Assembly (NCBI GenBank): GCA_033854175.1
Contig: JAWOKN010000010.1
Span: 1 to 64,000, forward strand
Source of the DNA: DATKPE01 sp033854175
GTDB lineage: Bacteria > Bacteroidota > Ignavibacteria > UBA10030 > SZUA-254
Length of the DNA: 64,000 bases
Reading direction: 5' to 3'
The notes below the pieces were generated by a model that saw only the letters and a program-made list of their open reading frames with translations, was not told where the DNA came from and did not search any database. The position numbers were made by a program, and so were the translations under genes. Within the stretch, counting starts at the first letter, position 1. Each line of letters opens with the position of its first letter. This document shows, piece after piece, positions 17,123 through 23,243 of the stretch.

Positions 17123-18997
17123 ATGCTGAAGAAAATGCTCTCCCCCGGGATCCTCCCGGGCCTTCTTGTTTCCGTATTCTGCTTCATCCTCTATTATACA
17201 ACTCTCTGTCCCACGACCGACTTTATCGACAGCGGAGAACTGACAACGGTCGCCTATACACTCGGCGTGGCCCACCCGACCGGATATCCACTGTTTACAC
17301 TCATAGGGTGGATTTTTTCACACCTTCCGGTCGCCTCAAGCGTCGTTTTCCGGATGAACATCATGGCGGCAGTATTGTGCGCGGCGGGCCTTTTCATTTT
17401 TTACCGGTTTCTCTATTTTTTCCTCAACGAAATCCTCCGGGTGAAGACATCAGCCGATCCCCTCATCTCCGCCGTTCCTCCGCTTGCGGGCACGATCGTC
17501 CTCGGTTTATCGACGACGTTCTGGGATCAGGCCAACGCCGTGGAGGTGTATTCCCTTCATACGGTGTTCCTCTCCTCACTCCTCCTTTTGATTACCAGGG
17601 CCGTGTGGAAGGACCGACAGCCTGATGCGTCCCCCCGGCACCGTTTCTGGATCTGGCAGGCGTTCGCGTTCATACTCGGCCTGTCGTTTACCAACCATAT
17701 GACCACCATCCTCCTTGCCCCGGCATGCATCTATTATTATTTTGCCGCGTCGGGGGTGTTTCAAAGGAGATCATGGATCCATCTCCTGCGCCTTGCCCCG
17801 GCATTTCTCCTCGGCCTCTCGGCGTACCTCTACCTCCCTGTCAGAGCCGCCGAACATCCCCTGTTGAACTGGGGAAACCCGTCCGATCTTGAGAGATTAT
17901 GGTGGCATTTTACCGCAAAACAATACCGGGTCTGGATCACGTTTTTCTCATCCGAGAGCGCACCGAAACAACTCAACTACTTTCTCAGCACAACCGCCGG
18001 GAAGTTTGCCTATGTGCCGGTTCTTCTCGCGCTTGCCGGTCTGGTGAGCCTCTGGAAAAGGTCGCGCGTGCATCTCACGTTCACACTGCTCCTTTTTCTG
18101 GGCTGCGTCCTCTATGCGATCAATTACGACATCCACGATATCGATTCCTATTTTCTCCTGGCGTTTTATACCGTCGCGGTGTGGGCAGCCGTCGGAAGTG
18201 CAAAACTTCTGGAAGCAGTCCGGGAAGGGAGGAGGAAGACCACAATCGCACTTGCCGGGGCCGGCCTGCTCACCGCGGTCATGCTCACAAATTTTTCCGA
18301 CGCCGACGAACATTCCCGCTATCTCGTCGAGGACTATACACGCGATATGCTCAACTCGGTCGATACCAACGCGATTGTCATTTCCTACCAGTGGGATTAT
18401 TTTGTCTCGGCCGCATACTATTTCCAGATCGTGGAGGGCGTCCGTCCCGACGTCACGATCATCGATAAGGAACTTCTCCGCCGCTCCTGGTACTACCAGC
18501 AGATTCAATGGCGTTACCCCTGGCTCTATGCCGCCTCCAGACCCGAAATCGAAGCCTTCCTCAGGGAACTGTATAAGTTTGAACATGACCTGCCGTATGA
18601 CCCGAACATGATCGAAAGGAGATATAGTGCGGTCATCCACAGCTTCATCGACCACCACTATTCCGACCGGCCTATTTATGCGACACCCGAGATCGAACAA
18701 TCATACATTTCGGGGTATTCCAAGGTACCCTCAGGCCTTGCCTTCAGACTCTATAAGGACGGGGCCTACCACCCGATCAAAAGCCCCCGGTTCTCCTTCC
18801 GCATACCCCCCAGAAGGGACCAGTATGTCGATGGCCTCCTCGGCCAGTATGCCCGTGCCTACGTAAATGCCTCAATTTATATGCACTTAGGAGGAAGGGA
18901 TGACCTGGCTCTGCCACTCCTCGACCAGGCCCTGGCCCTTCAGCCTGACATGCCTGAGGCCATTTCCTTGAAGGAATCAATTATGAGAAAGGGGTAA
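17123..18997 (+). CDS. DUF2723 membrane protein (protein O-mannosyltransferase-like)
   Basis: A 624-residue protein with about a dozen hydrophobic segments in the first 400 residues and a soluble C-terminal domain. The N-terminus has CPTTDFIDSGELTTVAYTLGVAHPTGYPLF; this DSGEL and HPTGYPLF pattern defines the DUF2723 family, related to GT-C glycosyltransferases (TMEM260 in animals). The Asp/Glu pair in DSGEL probably serves as in GT-C enzymes, using a lipid-linked sugar at the periplasmic face. The last 60 residues look like a TPR-type helical hairpin (LPLLDQALALQPDMPEA). It stands alone between a divergent promoter region and the tRNA cluster. The acceptor is unknown. Confidence 0.85.
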   Translation: MLKKMLSPGILPGLLVSVFCFILYYTTLCPTTDFIDSGELTTVAYTLGVAHPTGYPLFTLIGWIFSHLPVASSVVFRMNIMAAVLCAAGLFIFYRFLYFFLNEILRVKTSADPLISAVPPLAGTIVLGLSTTFWDQANAVEVYSLHTVFLSSLLLLITRAVWKDRQPDASPRHRFWIWQAFAFILGLSFTNHMTTILLAPACIYYYFAASGVFQRRSWIHLLRLAPAFLLGLSAYLYLPVRAAEHPLLNWGNPSDLERLWWHFTAKQYRVWITFFSSESAPKQLNYFLSTTAGKFAYVPVLLALAGLVSLWKRSRVHLTFTLLLFLGCVLYAINYDIHDIDSYFLLAFYTVAVWAAVGSAKLLEAVREGRRKTTIALAGAGLLTAVMLTNFSDADEHSRYLVEDYTRDMLNSVDTNAIVISYQWDYFVSAAYYFQIVEGVRPDVTIIDKELLRRSWYYQQIQWRYPWLYAASRPEIEAFLRELYKFEHDLPYDPNMIERRYSAVIHSFIDHHYSDRPIYATPEIEQSYISGYSKVPSGLAFRLYKDGAYHPIKSPRFSFRIPPRRDQYVDGLLGQYARAYVNASIYMHLGGRDDLALPLLDQALALQPDMPEAISLKESIMRKG

Positions 18998-19033
18998 GTG
19001 GGTAAAAATACCTGCCGATGGCATATTTATTGT

Positions 19034-19061
19034 TTGACTTTTAATCAGAATTTATTATATT
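19034..19061 (+). promoter_or_regulatory. Promoter upstream of the tRNA-rpmG-secE operon
   Basis: TTGACT (19034-19039) and TATATT (19056-19061) are separated by 16 nt in an AT-rich stretch. Transcription would begin near 19068 and run into a hairpin with a T tract before reaching the first tRNA. Confidence 0.6.
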
Positions 19062-19106
19062 AACTGGTTTGAAAAGATATATACCCGCCTACTATTACGG
19101 ATGTTT

Positions 19107-19153
19107 CCCGTGTTCGATGATCTCATGATGGAAATCCTGAGCACGGGTTTTTT
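19107..19153 (+). terminator. Hairpin plus T6 tract, attenuator or small-RNA terminator
   Basis: CCCGTG (19107-19112) pairs with CACGGG (19142-19147), with an inner CTCA/TGAG extension stacked on the 3' arm and a 9-nt bulge on the 5' side, followed at once by TTTTTT. It lies about 80 nt downstream of the promoter start point and 77 nt before tRNA-Thr, so it ends a roughly 86-nt transcript, or attenuates the tRNA operon, or terminates the upstream DUF2723 message. Confidence 0.55.
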
Positions 19154-19229
19154 ATACTCCAAGTGTGATGATCATGTGCGGGTCATGGAAAGTTTTGTCG
19201 TCGCGTCTTCATACACCTGAGGGTGCAAT

Positions 19230-19302
19230 GCTGGCGTAGCTCAGCTGGTAGAGCAGCTGACTTGTAATCAGCAGGTCACCAGTTCGATTCTGGTCGCCAG
19301 CT
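19230..19302 (+). tRNA. tRNA-Thr (TGT)
   Basis: A full cloverleaf of 73 nt with acceptor GCTGGCG/CGCCAGC. The anticodon stem GCTGA/TCAGC encloses loop CTTGTAA, giving TGT (Thr, reads ACA and others by wobble), and the T loop is TTCGATT. The 3' CCA is not encoded. Confidence 0.95.
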
Positions 19303-19376
19303 CAGCTCATCATGATGTGAATCGCGGTCGTGTCATTCAAAAGTCGGGAACGCGAAACGGTTGCCCGATGAACAAC

Positions 19377-19459
19377 GGGCAGGTAGCAAAGTGGTCAACT
19401 GCAACAGACTGTAAATCTGTCGGCTCCGGCCTTCGGAGGTTCGAATCCCCCCCTGCCCA
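19377..19459 (+). tRNA. tRNA-Tyr (GTA)
   Basis: An 83-nt class II tRNA with acceptor GGGCAGG/CCTGCCC. The anticodon loop CTGTAAA gives GTA, and there is a long variable arm with a CTCCGGCCTTCGGAG-type stem. CCA is not encoded. Confidence 0.95.
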
Positions 19460-19534
19460 CGAACCGGAACTGAAGGACTTCCCGGCCACGTTGCTGCGAC
19501 GACCGGGCGACGGACATGAAGACGGGAACATAGC

Positions 19535-19607
19535 GCGGGAGTAACTCAGTTGGCAGAGTCACAGCCTTCCAAGCTGTTGGTCGCGGGTTCGAATCCCGTC
19601 TCCCGCT
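19535..19607 (+). tRNA. tRNA-Gly (TCC)
   Basis: A 73-nt cloverleaf with acceptor GCGGGAG/CTCCCGC. The anticodon stem CAGC/GCTG has loop CTTCCAA, giving TCC, and the T loop is TTCGAAT. CCA is not encoded. Confidence 0.95.
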
Positions 19608-19632
19608 CTCCTTGTGAAAGGAGTTCGAGGAT

Positions 19633-19705
19633 GCTTGCGTAGCTCAGTTGGTAGAGCACATCCTTGGTAAGGATGAGGTCATCGGTTCAATCCCGATCGC
19701 AAGCT
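19633..19705 (+). tRNA. tRNA-Thr (GGT)
   Basis: A 73-nt cloverleaf with acceptor GCTTGCG/CGCAAGC. The anticodon stem CATCC/GGATG has loop TTGGTAA, giving GGT. Together with the TGT species upstream it covers most threonine codons. CCA is not encoded. Confidence 0.95.
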
Positions 19706-19741
19706 CGGAAAAAAATTTGATGAACAACAGGAGCAGGTACC

Positions 19742-19891
19742 ATGCGCGATATCATTACACTCGAGTGCGCCGATTGCAAGAGGCGGAACTATACCACCAC
19801 GAAGAACAAGAAGAAACAATCGGGAAGGGTCGAGTACAAGAAGTATTGCCCCTGGTGCCTCAAACGCACAACACACAAAGAAACCAAGTAA
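19742..19891 (+). CDS. rpmG: Large ribosomal subunit protein bL33
   Basis: A 49-residue ribosomal protein of the 50S E-site region. It is the zinc-binding (C+) form, with CADC near residues 9-12 and CPWC near residues 36-39, and a basic middle (TTTKNKKK). It sits between tRNA-Thr and tRNA-Trp, a place often held by tuf in related genomes. A purine-rich AGGAG-type ribosome-binding site lies upstream of the ATG at 19742. Confidence 0.95.
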   Translation: MRDIITLECADCKRRNYTTTKNKKKQSGRVEYKKYCPWCLKRTTHKETK

Positions 19892-19900
19892 CGGACCCTT

Positions 19901-19974
19901 ACGTCAGTAGCTCAACTGGCTAGAGCAGCGGTCTCCAAAACCGCAGGTTGGGGGTTCAAATCCCTCCTGACGTG
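19901..19974 (+). tRNA. tRNA-Trp (CCA)
   Basis: A 74-nt cloverleaf with acceptor ACGTCAG/CTGACGT. The anticodon stem GCGGT/ACCGC encloses loop CTCCAAA, giving CCA (Trp). Only 9 nt separate it from rpmG and 35 nt from secE, so it must be cut out of a message that also encodes protein. The 3' CCA is not encoded. Confidence 0.95.
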
Positions 19975-20009
19975 CACACGTGCATGACTGGAACCAGGGA
20001 AAAGGATTT

Positions 20010-20192
20010 ATGAAAGAAAAAATTATTGCCTTCTTCACCGATGTCGTGAAGGAAATGAAAAAAGTCACATGGCCCCACAAGGAGGAACTCCGCGAATCCA
20101 CCGTCGTCGTCCTCGTCGTGTGCGGCATTATCGCCCTGTTTATCTTCGGGGTCGACTGGGTCGTGAGCAATATTCTGAAACTGATTATTTAA
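20010..20192 (+). CDS. secE: Preprotein translocase subunit SecE
   Basis: A 60-residue single-span form of SecE, which clamps SecY in the inner-membrane translocon. An amphipathic N-terminal helix with the signature KEMKKVTWPHKEEL leads into one transmembrane helix (about residues 32-54). The start at 20010 is preferred over 20003 or 19980 because AAAGGA lies just upstream and the earlier residues overlap the region next to tRNA-Trp. nusG follows after 1 nt. Confidence 0.93.
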   Translation: MKEKIIAFFTDVVKEMKKVTWPHKEELRESTVVVLVVCGIIALFIFGVDWVVSNILKLII

Positions 20193-20193
20193 C

Positions 20194-20757
20194 GTGGACT
20201 CGGAAACCGTGAGCAAGGAAGCACCCAAAAAACGCTGGTACGCCGTCCGGACATACTCGGGCCATGAAAATAAGGTCAAGGCCCACCTCGAAAGCGAAGT
20301 GAAACATGCGAACTTCGGCGAGAGGATCACCAATGTCATGGTTCCCGCCGACAAGATCTTCGAGATCAAGGAAGGGAAAAAGAAAAGCAAAACCAAGACC
20401 TTTTTCCCCGGGTATATCCTCGTCGAGGCCGTTCTGGATAAGGAGACCAAACACCTGATCCTCAACACACCCTCGGTGATCAGCTTTGTGGGCCCCAGGA
20501 ATGAACCGACCCCGTTGCAGGTGGATGAGGTGAAACGCCTGATCGGCCGGATGGAGGAACGGAAGGATGTCGAGGTCCTCGAAGTCCCCTTCCGCGTCGG
20601 CGATGCCGTCAAAGTCACCGACGGGCCCTTCAACAACTTTACCGGTTTTGTGCAGGATGTCAACGAGGAGAGGATGAAACTCCGCGTTATGGTCAGCATC
20701 TTCGGACGGAAAACCCCCGTCGAACTGGATTTTAACCAGGTGGAATTAGAAAAGTAA
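20194..20757 (+). CDS. nusG: Transcription termination/antitermination protein NusG
   Basis: A 187-residue protein. The N-terminal NGN domain (RWYAVRTYSGHENKVKAHLE, FPGYILVE, FVG) binds RNA polymerase, and the C-terminal KOW domain (FRVGDAVKVTDGPFNNFTGFV) binds Rho or S10. GTG at 20194 is taken as the start; another in-frame GTG at 20209 is an alternative. It is coupled to secE. Confidence 0.95.
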   Translation: MDSETVSKEAPKKRWYAVRTYSGHENKVKAHLESEVKHANFGERITNVMVPADKIFEIKEGKKKSKTKTFFPGYILVEAVLDKETKHLILNTPSVISFVGPRNEPTPLQVDEVKRLIGRMEERKDVEVLEVPFRVGDAVKVTDGPFNNFTGFVQDVNEERMKLRVMVSIFGRKTPVELDFNQVELEK

Positions 20758-20781
20758 ATCACTTATCGCAGGTCAGCAATT

Positions 20782-21204
20782 ATGAAAAAAGTTTCAGGCT
20801 TCATCAAACTCCAGATACCGGCCGGCCAGGCGAATCCTGCCCCCCCCATCGGCCCCGCACTCGGCCAGAAAGGGGTCAATATCATGGAGTTCTGTAAACA
20901 GTTCAATGCACGGACGCAGGAGAAAAAGGGACTCATCATCCCTGTCGTCATCACGGTGTTTACCGACAAGTCATTCACGTTTATCACCAAAACACCCCCC
21001 GCATCGGTCCTCCTGGCAAAAGCCGCACAGCTCGAAAAGGGTTCCGGCGAGCCGAACAGGAATAAGGTGGGGAAGGTGACGAAAAAACAGGTCCGGGAAA
21101 TCGCCGAGATGAAGATGCCGGATCTGAACGCAAATGATATCGAGGCGGCCATGAAAATGGTCGCGGGAACAGCCCGCAGCATGGGCATAACGGTCGTCGA
21201 CTAG
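20782..21204 (+). CDS. rplK: Large ribosomal subunit protein uL11
   Basis: A 140-residue protein of the GTPase-associated centre. The N-terminal domain has the Pro-rich QIPAGQANPAPPIGPALGQKG stretch, which is the thiopeptide-binding face, and the C-terminal domain (KQVREIAEMKMPDLNA) binds 23S rRNA. It follows nusG by 24 nt. Confidence 0.97.
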   Translation: MKKVSGFIKLQIPAGQANPAPPIGPALGQKGVNIMEFCKQFNARTQEKKGLIIPVVITVFTDKSFTFITKTPPASVLLAKAAQLEKGSGEPNRNKVGKVTKKQVREIAEMKMPDLNANDIEAAMKMVAGTARSMGITVVD

Positions 21205-21212
21205 TGAATCTC

Positions 21213-21255
21213 GTGGAAGTCCGCACCGGAAATTCGGCGCGGACGCTCGTACCAC
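21213..21255 (+). promoter_or_regulatory. Candidate structured leader between rplK and rplA
   Basis: Nested helices lie in the 71-nt rplK-rplA gap: an outer GTGG/CCAC (21213-21216 with 21252-21255), an asymmetric internal loop (2 nt against 7 nt), then GTCCGC/GCGGAC (21219-21224 with 21239-21244) and CCG/CGG closing a GAAATT loop. Helix, asymmetric loop, helix is the general shape of L1-binding mRNA sites, so autoregulation by L1 is possible. Confidence 0.45.
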
Positions 21256-21275
21256 TATCATAAGGAACAGACAGC

Positions 21276-21971
21276 ATGAAACGGAGCAAACGATATAAAG
21301 CCGCGGCAACGAAGCTCGAACCGAAGAAGTATTATTCGATCGAGGATGCGGTCGCGCGGGTGAAGGAAATGTCGACGGCAAAGTTCGTCGAGGCGGTCGA
21401 TATCGCCATACGCCTTGGCGTCGATCCCAAGAAGGCCGATCAGGCAGTCCGCGGAACGGTCGCCCTTCCGCACGGAATCGGCAAGGAAGTCAAGGTCCTC
21501 GTCATCACCAAACCGCCGAAGGACGAGGAGGCCAGGTCGGCCGGCGCCGATCATGTCGGCTTCCAGGACTATATCCAGAAGATCCAGGGCGGCTGGGCCG
21601 ATATCGATGTCATCATCGCAACACCCGACGTCATGGGCGATGTCGGCAAGCTCGGAAAGGTCCTCGGACCCAGAGGCCTCATGCCAAATCCCAAGAGCGG
21701 CACCGTCACGCCCGATGTGGCAAAAGCCGTCAGGGAAGTCAAGGCGGGGAAAATCGAGTTCCGCGTCGATAAGGCGGGCATCCTCCACGCTACGGTCGGG
21801 AAGGCGAACTTCGAAAATCAGAAACTCGTCGAAAACATCAATGCGTTTGTCGCGACCGTCCTCCGTGCAAAACCCGCGACGGCAAAGGGACAGTATGTCA
21901 AGAGCATCTCCCTTTCCAGCACCATGGGGCCGGGCGTCCATATTGACAAGAATGTGGTTGTACCACACTAG
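21276..21971 (+). CDS. rplA: Large ribosomal subunit protein uL1
   Basis: A 231-residue two-domain protein of the mobile L1 stalk, which handles release of deacylated tRNA from the E site. Hallmarks are KFVEAVDIAIRLGVDPKKADQ, VRGTVALPHG, and LGPRGLMPNPKSGTVT near the hinge. AAGGA precedes the ATG. L1 can also repress its own operon, and a candidate hairpin lies directly upstream. Confidence 0.97.
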   Translation: MKRSKRYKAAATKLEPKKYYSIEDAVARVKEMSTAKFVEAVDIAIRLGVDPKKADQAVRGTVALPHGIGKEVKVLVITKPPKDEEARSAGADHVGFQDYIQKIQGGWADIDVIIATPDVMGDVGKLGKVLGPRGLMPNPKSGTVTPDVAKAVREVKAGKIEFRVDKAGILHATVGKANFENQKLVENINAFVATVLRAKPATAKGQYVKSISLSSTMGPGVHIDKNVVVPH

Positions 21972-22072
21972 GATTTGAATATTACGCACTCAGAATACAT
22001 CAGATTTGCCTGCTGCTCCGCATGCCACGTGCGGGGGCTTCTCAGCCGGCAATGACTCGTATTGAGGATATC
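21972..22072 (+). promoter_or_regulatory. Candidate L10 leader upstream of rplJ
   Basis: The 101-nt gap between rplA and rplJ holds a CCGCA/TGCGG hairpin (22018-22022 with 22030-22034) within a GC-rich segment. The position and size fit the widespread L10(L12)4-binding autoregulatory leader. A kink-turn was not verified. Confidence 0.4.
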
Positions 22073-22594
22073 ATGAAACGAAACGAAAAGGACCAGATTA
22101 TCGCAGACGTCCGCGAGAAGGCGTCACATGCGACCGGTATGTACTTCGCCGACTTTACCGGGATAACCGTCGGGGAGATCACCGAACTCCGGCGGGAGTT
22201 CCGTAAGGCCAAGGTCGATTATCGCGTGGTGAAGAATACCCTCGCCCGTAAGGCCCTCGAGTCGGTCGGCGGCTATGACAAGGTTCTCGACAGACTTGTC
22301 GCGCCGACTGCCATCGCGTTCGCCTACGATGATCCCGTCGCACCTGCAAGGATTATCAAGAAGTTTCGCGATAAGAACGAAAAGTTTGTCCTCAAGATCT
22401 GCGTGATCGAAAAACAGGTCTTCGAGGGGAAACAACTGAACGATATCGCCAAACTCCCGTCCCGGCCGGAACTCATCGCCGGGATCCTGGGCAGCATCCA
22501 GGCACCGGCCTCCGGCATCGCCGGAGCCGTCAGCGCCGTCATGCGGGATCTCGTGAGCGTTATCGGTCAGATCGAACAGAAAAAAGCGGCCTGA
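22073..22594 (+). CDS. rplJ: Large ribosomal subunit protein uL10
   Basis: A 173-residue stalk-base protein that anchors L7/L12 dimers and helps recruit translation GTPases. ATG at 22073 is chosen (MKRNEKDQIIADVREK is a typical L10 opening and GAGGAT lies just upstream); earlier in-frame ATGs at 22022 and 22052 would add leader sequence. The RNA-binding domain shows ITELRREFRKAKVDYRVVKNTLA, and the C-terminal helix binds L12. It is paired with rplL. Confidence 0.96.
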   Translation: MKRNEKDQIIADVREKASHATGMYFADFTGITVGEITELRREFRKAKVDYRVVKNTLARKALESVGGYDKVLDRLVAPTAIAFAYDDPVAPARIIKKFRDKNEKFVLKICVIEKQVFEGKQLNDIAKLPSRPELIAGILGSIQAPASGIAGAVSAVMRDLVSVIGQIEQKKAA

Positions 22595-22652
22595 CGATGC
22601 ATCTGCAGATCATCATTCACTAACCACATTTTTGAAAAAGGAGATCAGTCCC

Positions 22653-23039
22653 ATGTCAGTAGTTCAGGAAATCGTTGAGAAGATTGAAAAGTTGACGCTT
22701 CTGGAGGCCTCGGAGCTCAAAAAGGCGCTTGAAGACAAGTTCGGCGTCACCGCCGCTGCCCCGATGATGATGGCCGGCGGCGTCATGCCGGCCGCAGCCG
22801 GTGCAGCACCCGCTGCCGCCGAGGTGCAAACCGAATTCACGGTCCTCCTCAAAACTTCCGGAGCACAGAAGATCAACGTCATCAAGGTCGTCCGCGCGGC
22901 AACAGGCCTCGGCCTCAAAGAAGCCAAGGACCTCGTCGACGGCGCACCCAAGAACGTGAAAGAGGGTCTCAATAAGGATGATGCTGAGAAACTCAAGAAG
23001 GAACTCGAGGAAGCAGGCGCAACAGTCGAACTGAAGTAA
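22653..23039 (+). CDS. rplL: Large ribosomal subunit protein bL12
   Basis: A 128-residue stalk protein: an N-terminal dimerisation domain, an Ala/Met-rich hinge (about residues 40-58), and a C-terminal domain with KINVIKVVRAATGLGLKEAKDLVDGAP that contacts EF-Tu and EF-G. The start at 22653 is set by AAAAGGAGATC 9-15 nt upstream; an in-frame TTG at 22632 lies before that site and is rejected. A strong hairpin follows the gene. Confidence 0.97.
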   Translation: MSVVQEIVEKIEKLTLLEASELKKALEDKFGVTAAAPMMMAGGVMPAAAGAAPAAAEVQTEFTVLLKTSGAQKINVIKVVRAATGLGLKEAKDLVDGAPKNVKEGLNKDDAEKLKKELEEAGATVELK

Positions 23040-23114
23040 TATCGTCGGCACGACCCGTACGTCCAAACTTCATCGATATTTCGCCCGATCGATCGGCGAT
23101 CAATGGAGAACGGT

Positions 23115-23160
23115 ACCGATAACCTGGATTCGTCCGGGTTATCGGTTTCCTGTTTATTTT
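23115..23160 (+). terminator. UUCG-loop hairpin attenuator between rplL and rpoB
   Basis: A 14-bp stem (23115-23128 with 23133-23146, one G-U pair) is closed by a TTCG tetraloop and followed by the T-rich sequence TTCCTGTTTATTTT. It sits in the 204-nt rplL-rpoB gap and looks like an intrinsic terminator used as a partial attenuator, lowering rpoBC expression relative to the ribosomal genes. Confidence 0.8.
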
Positions 23161-23243
23161 CCGCAGGCCCACATGTCGCCCGCGGGCGGTGATTATCATT
23201 GGTGCAAATGTCTGTCTTGTTCATCTAGCAAGGAGAGTCTACT

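Noticed and set aside
22632..22652. In-frame TTG upstream start for rplL
   Set aside because: The AAGGAG ribosome-binding site lies between it and the ATG at 22653, so the ATG is the real start.
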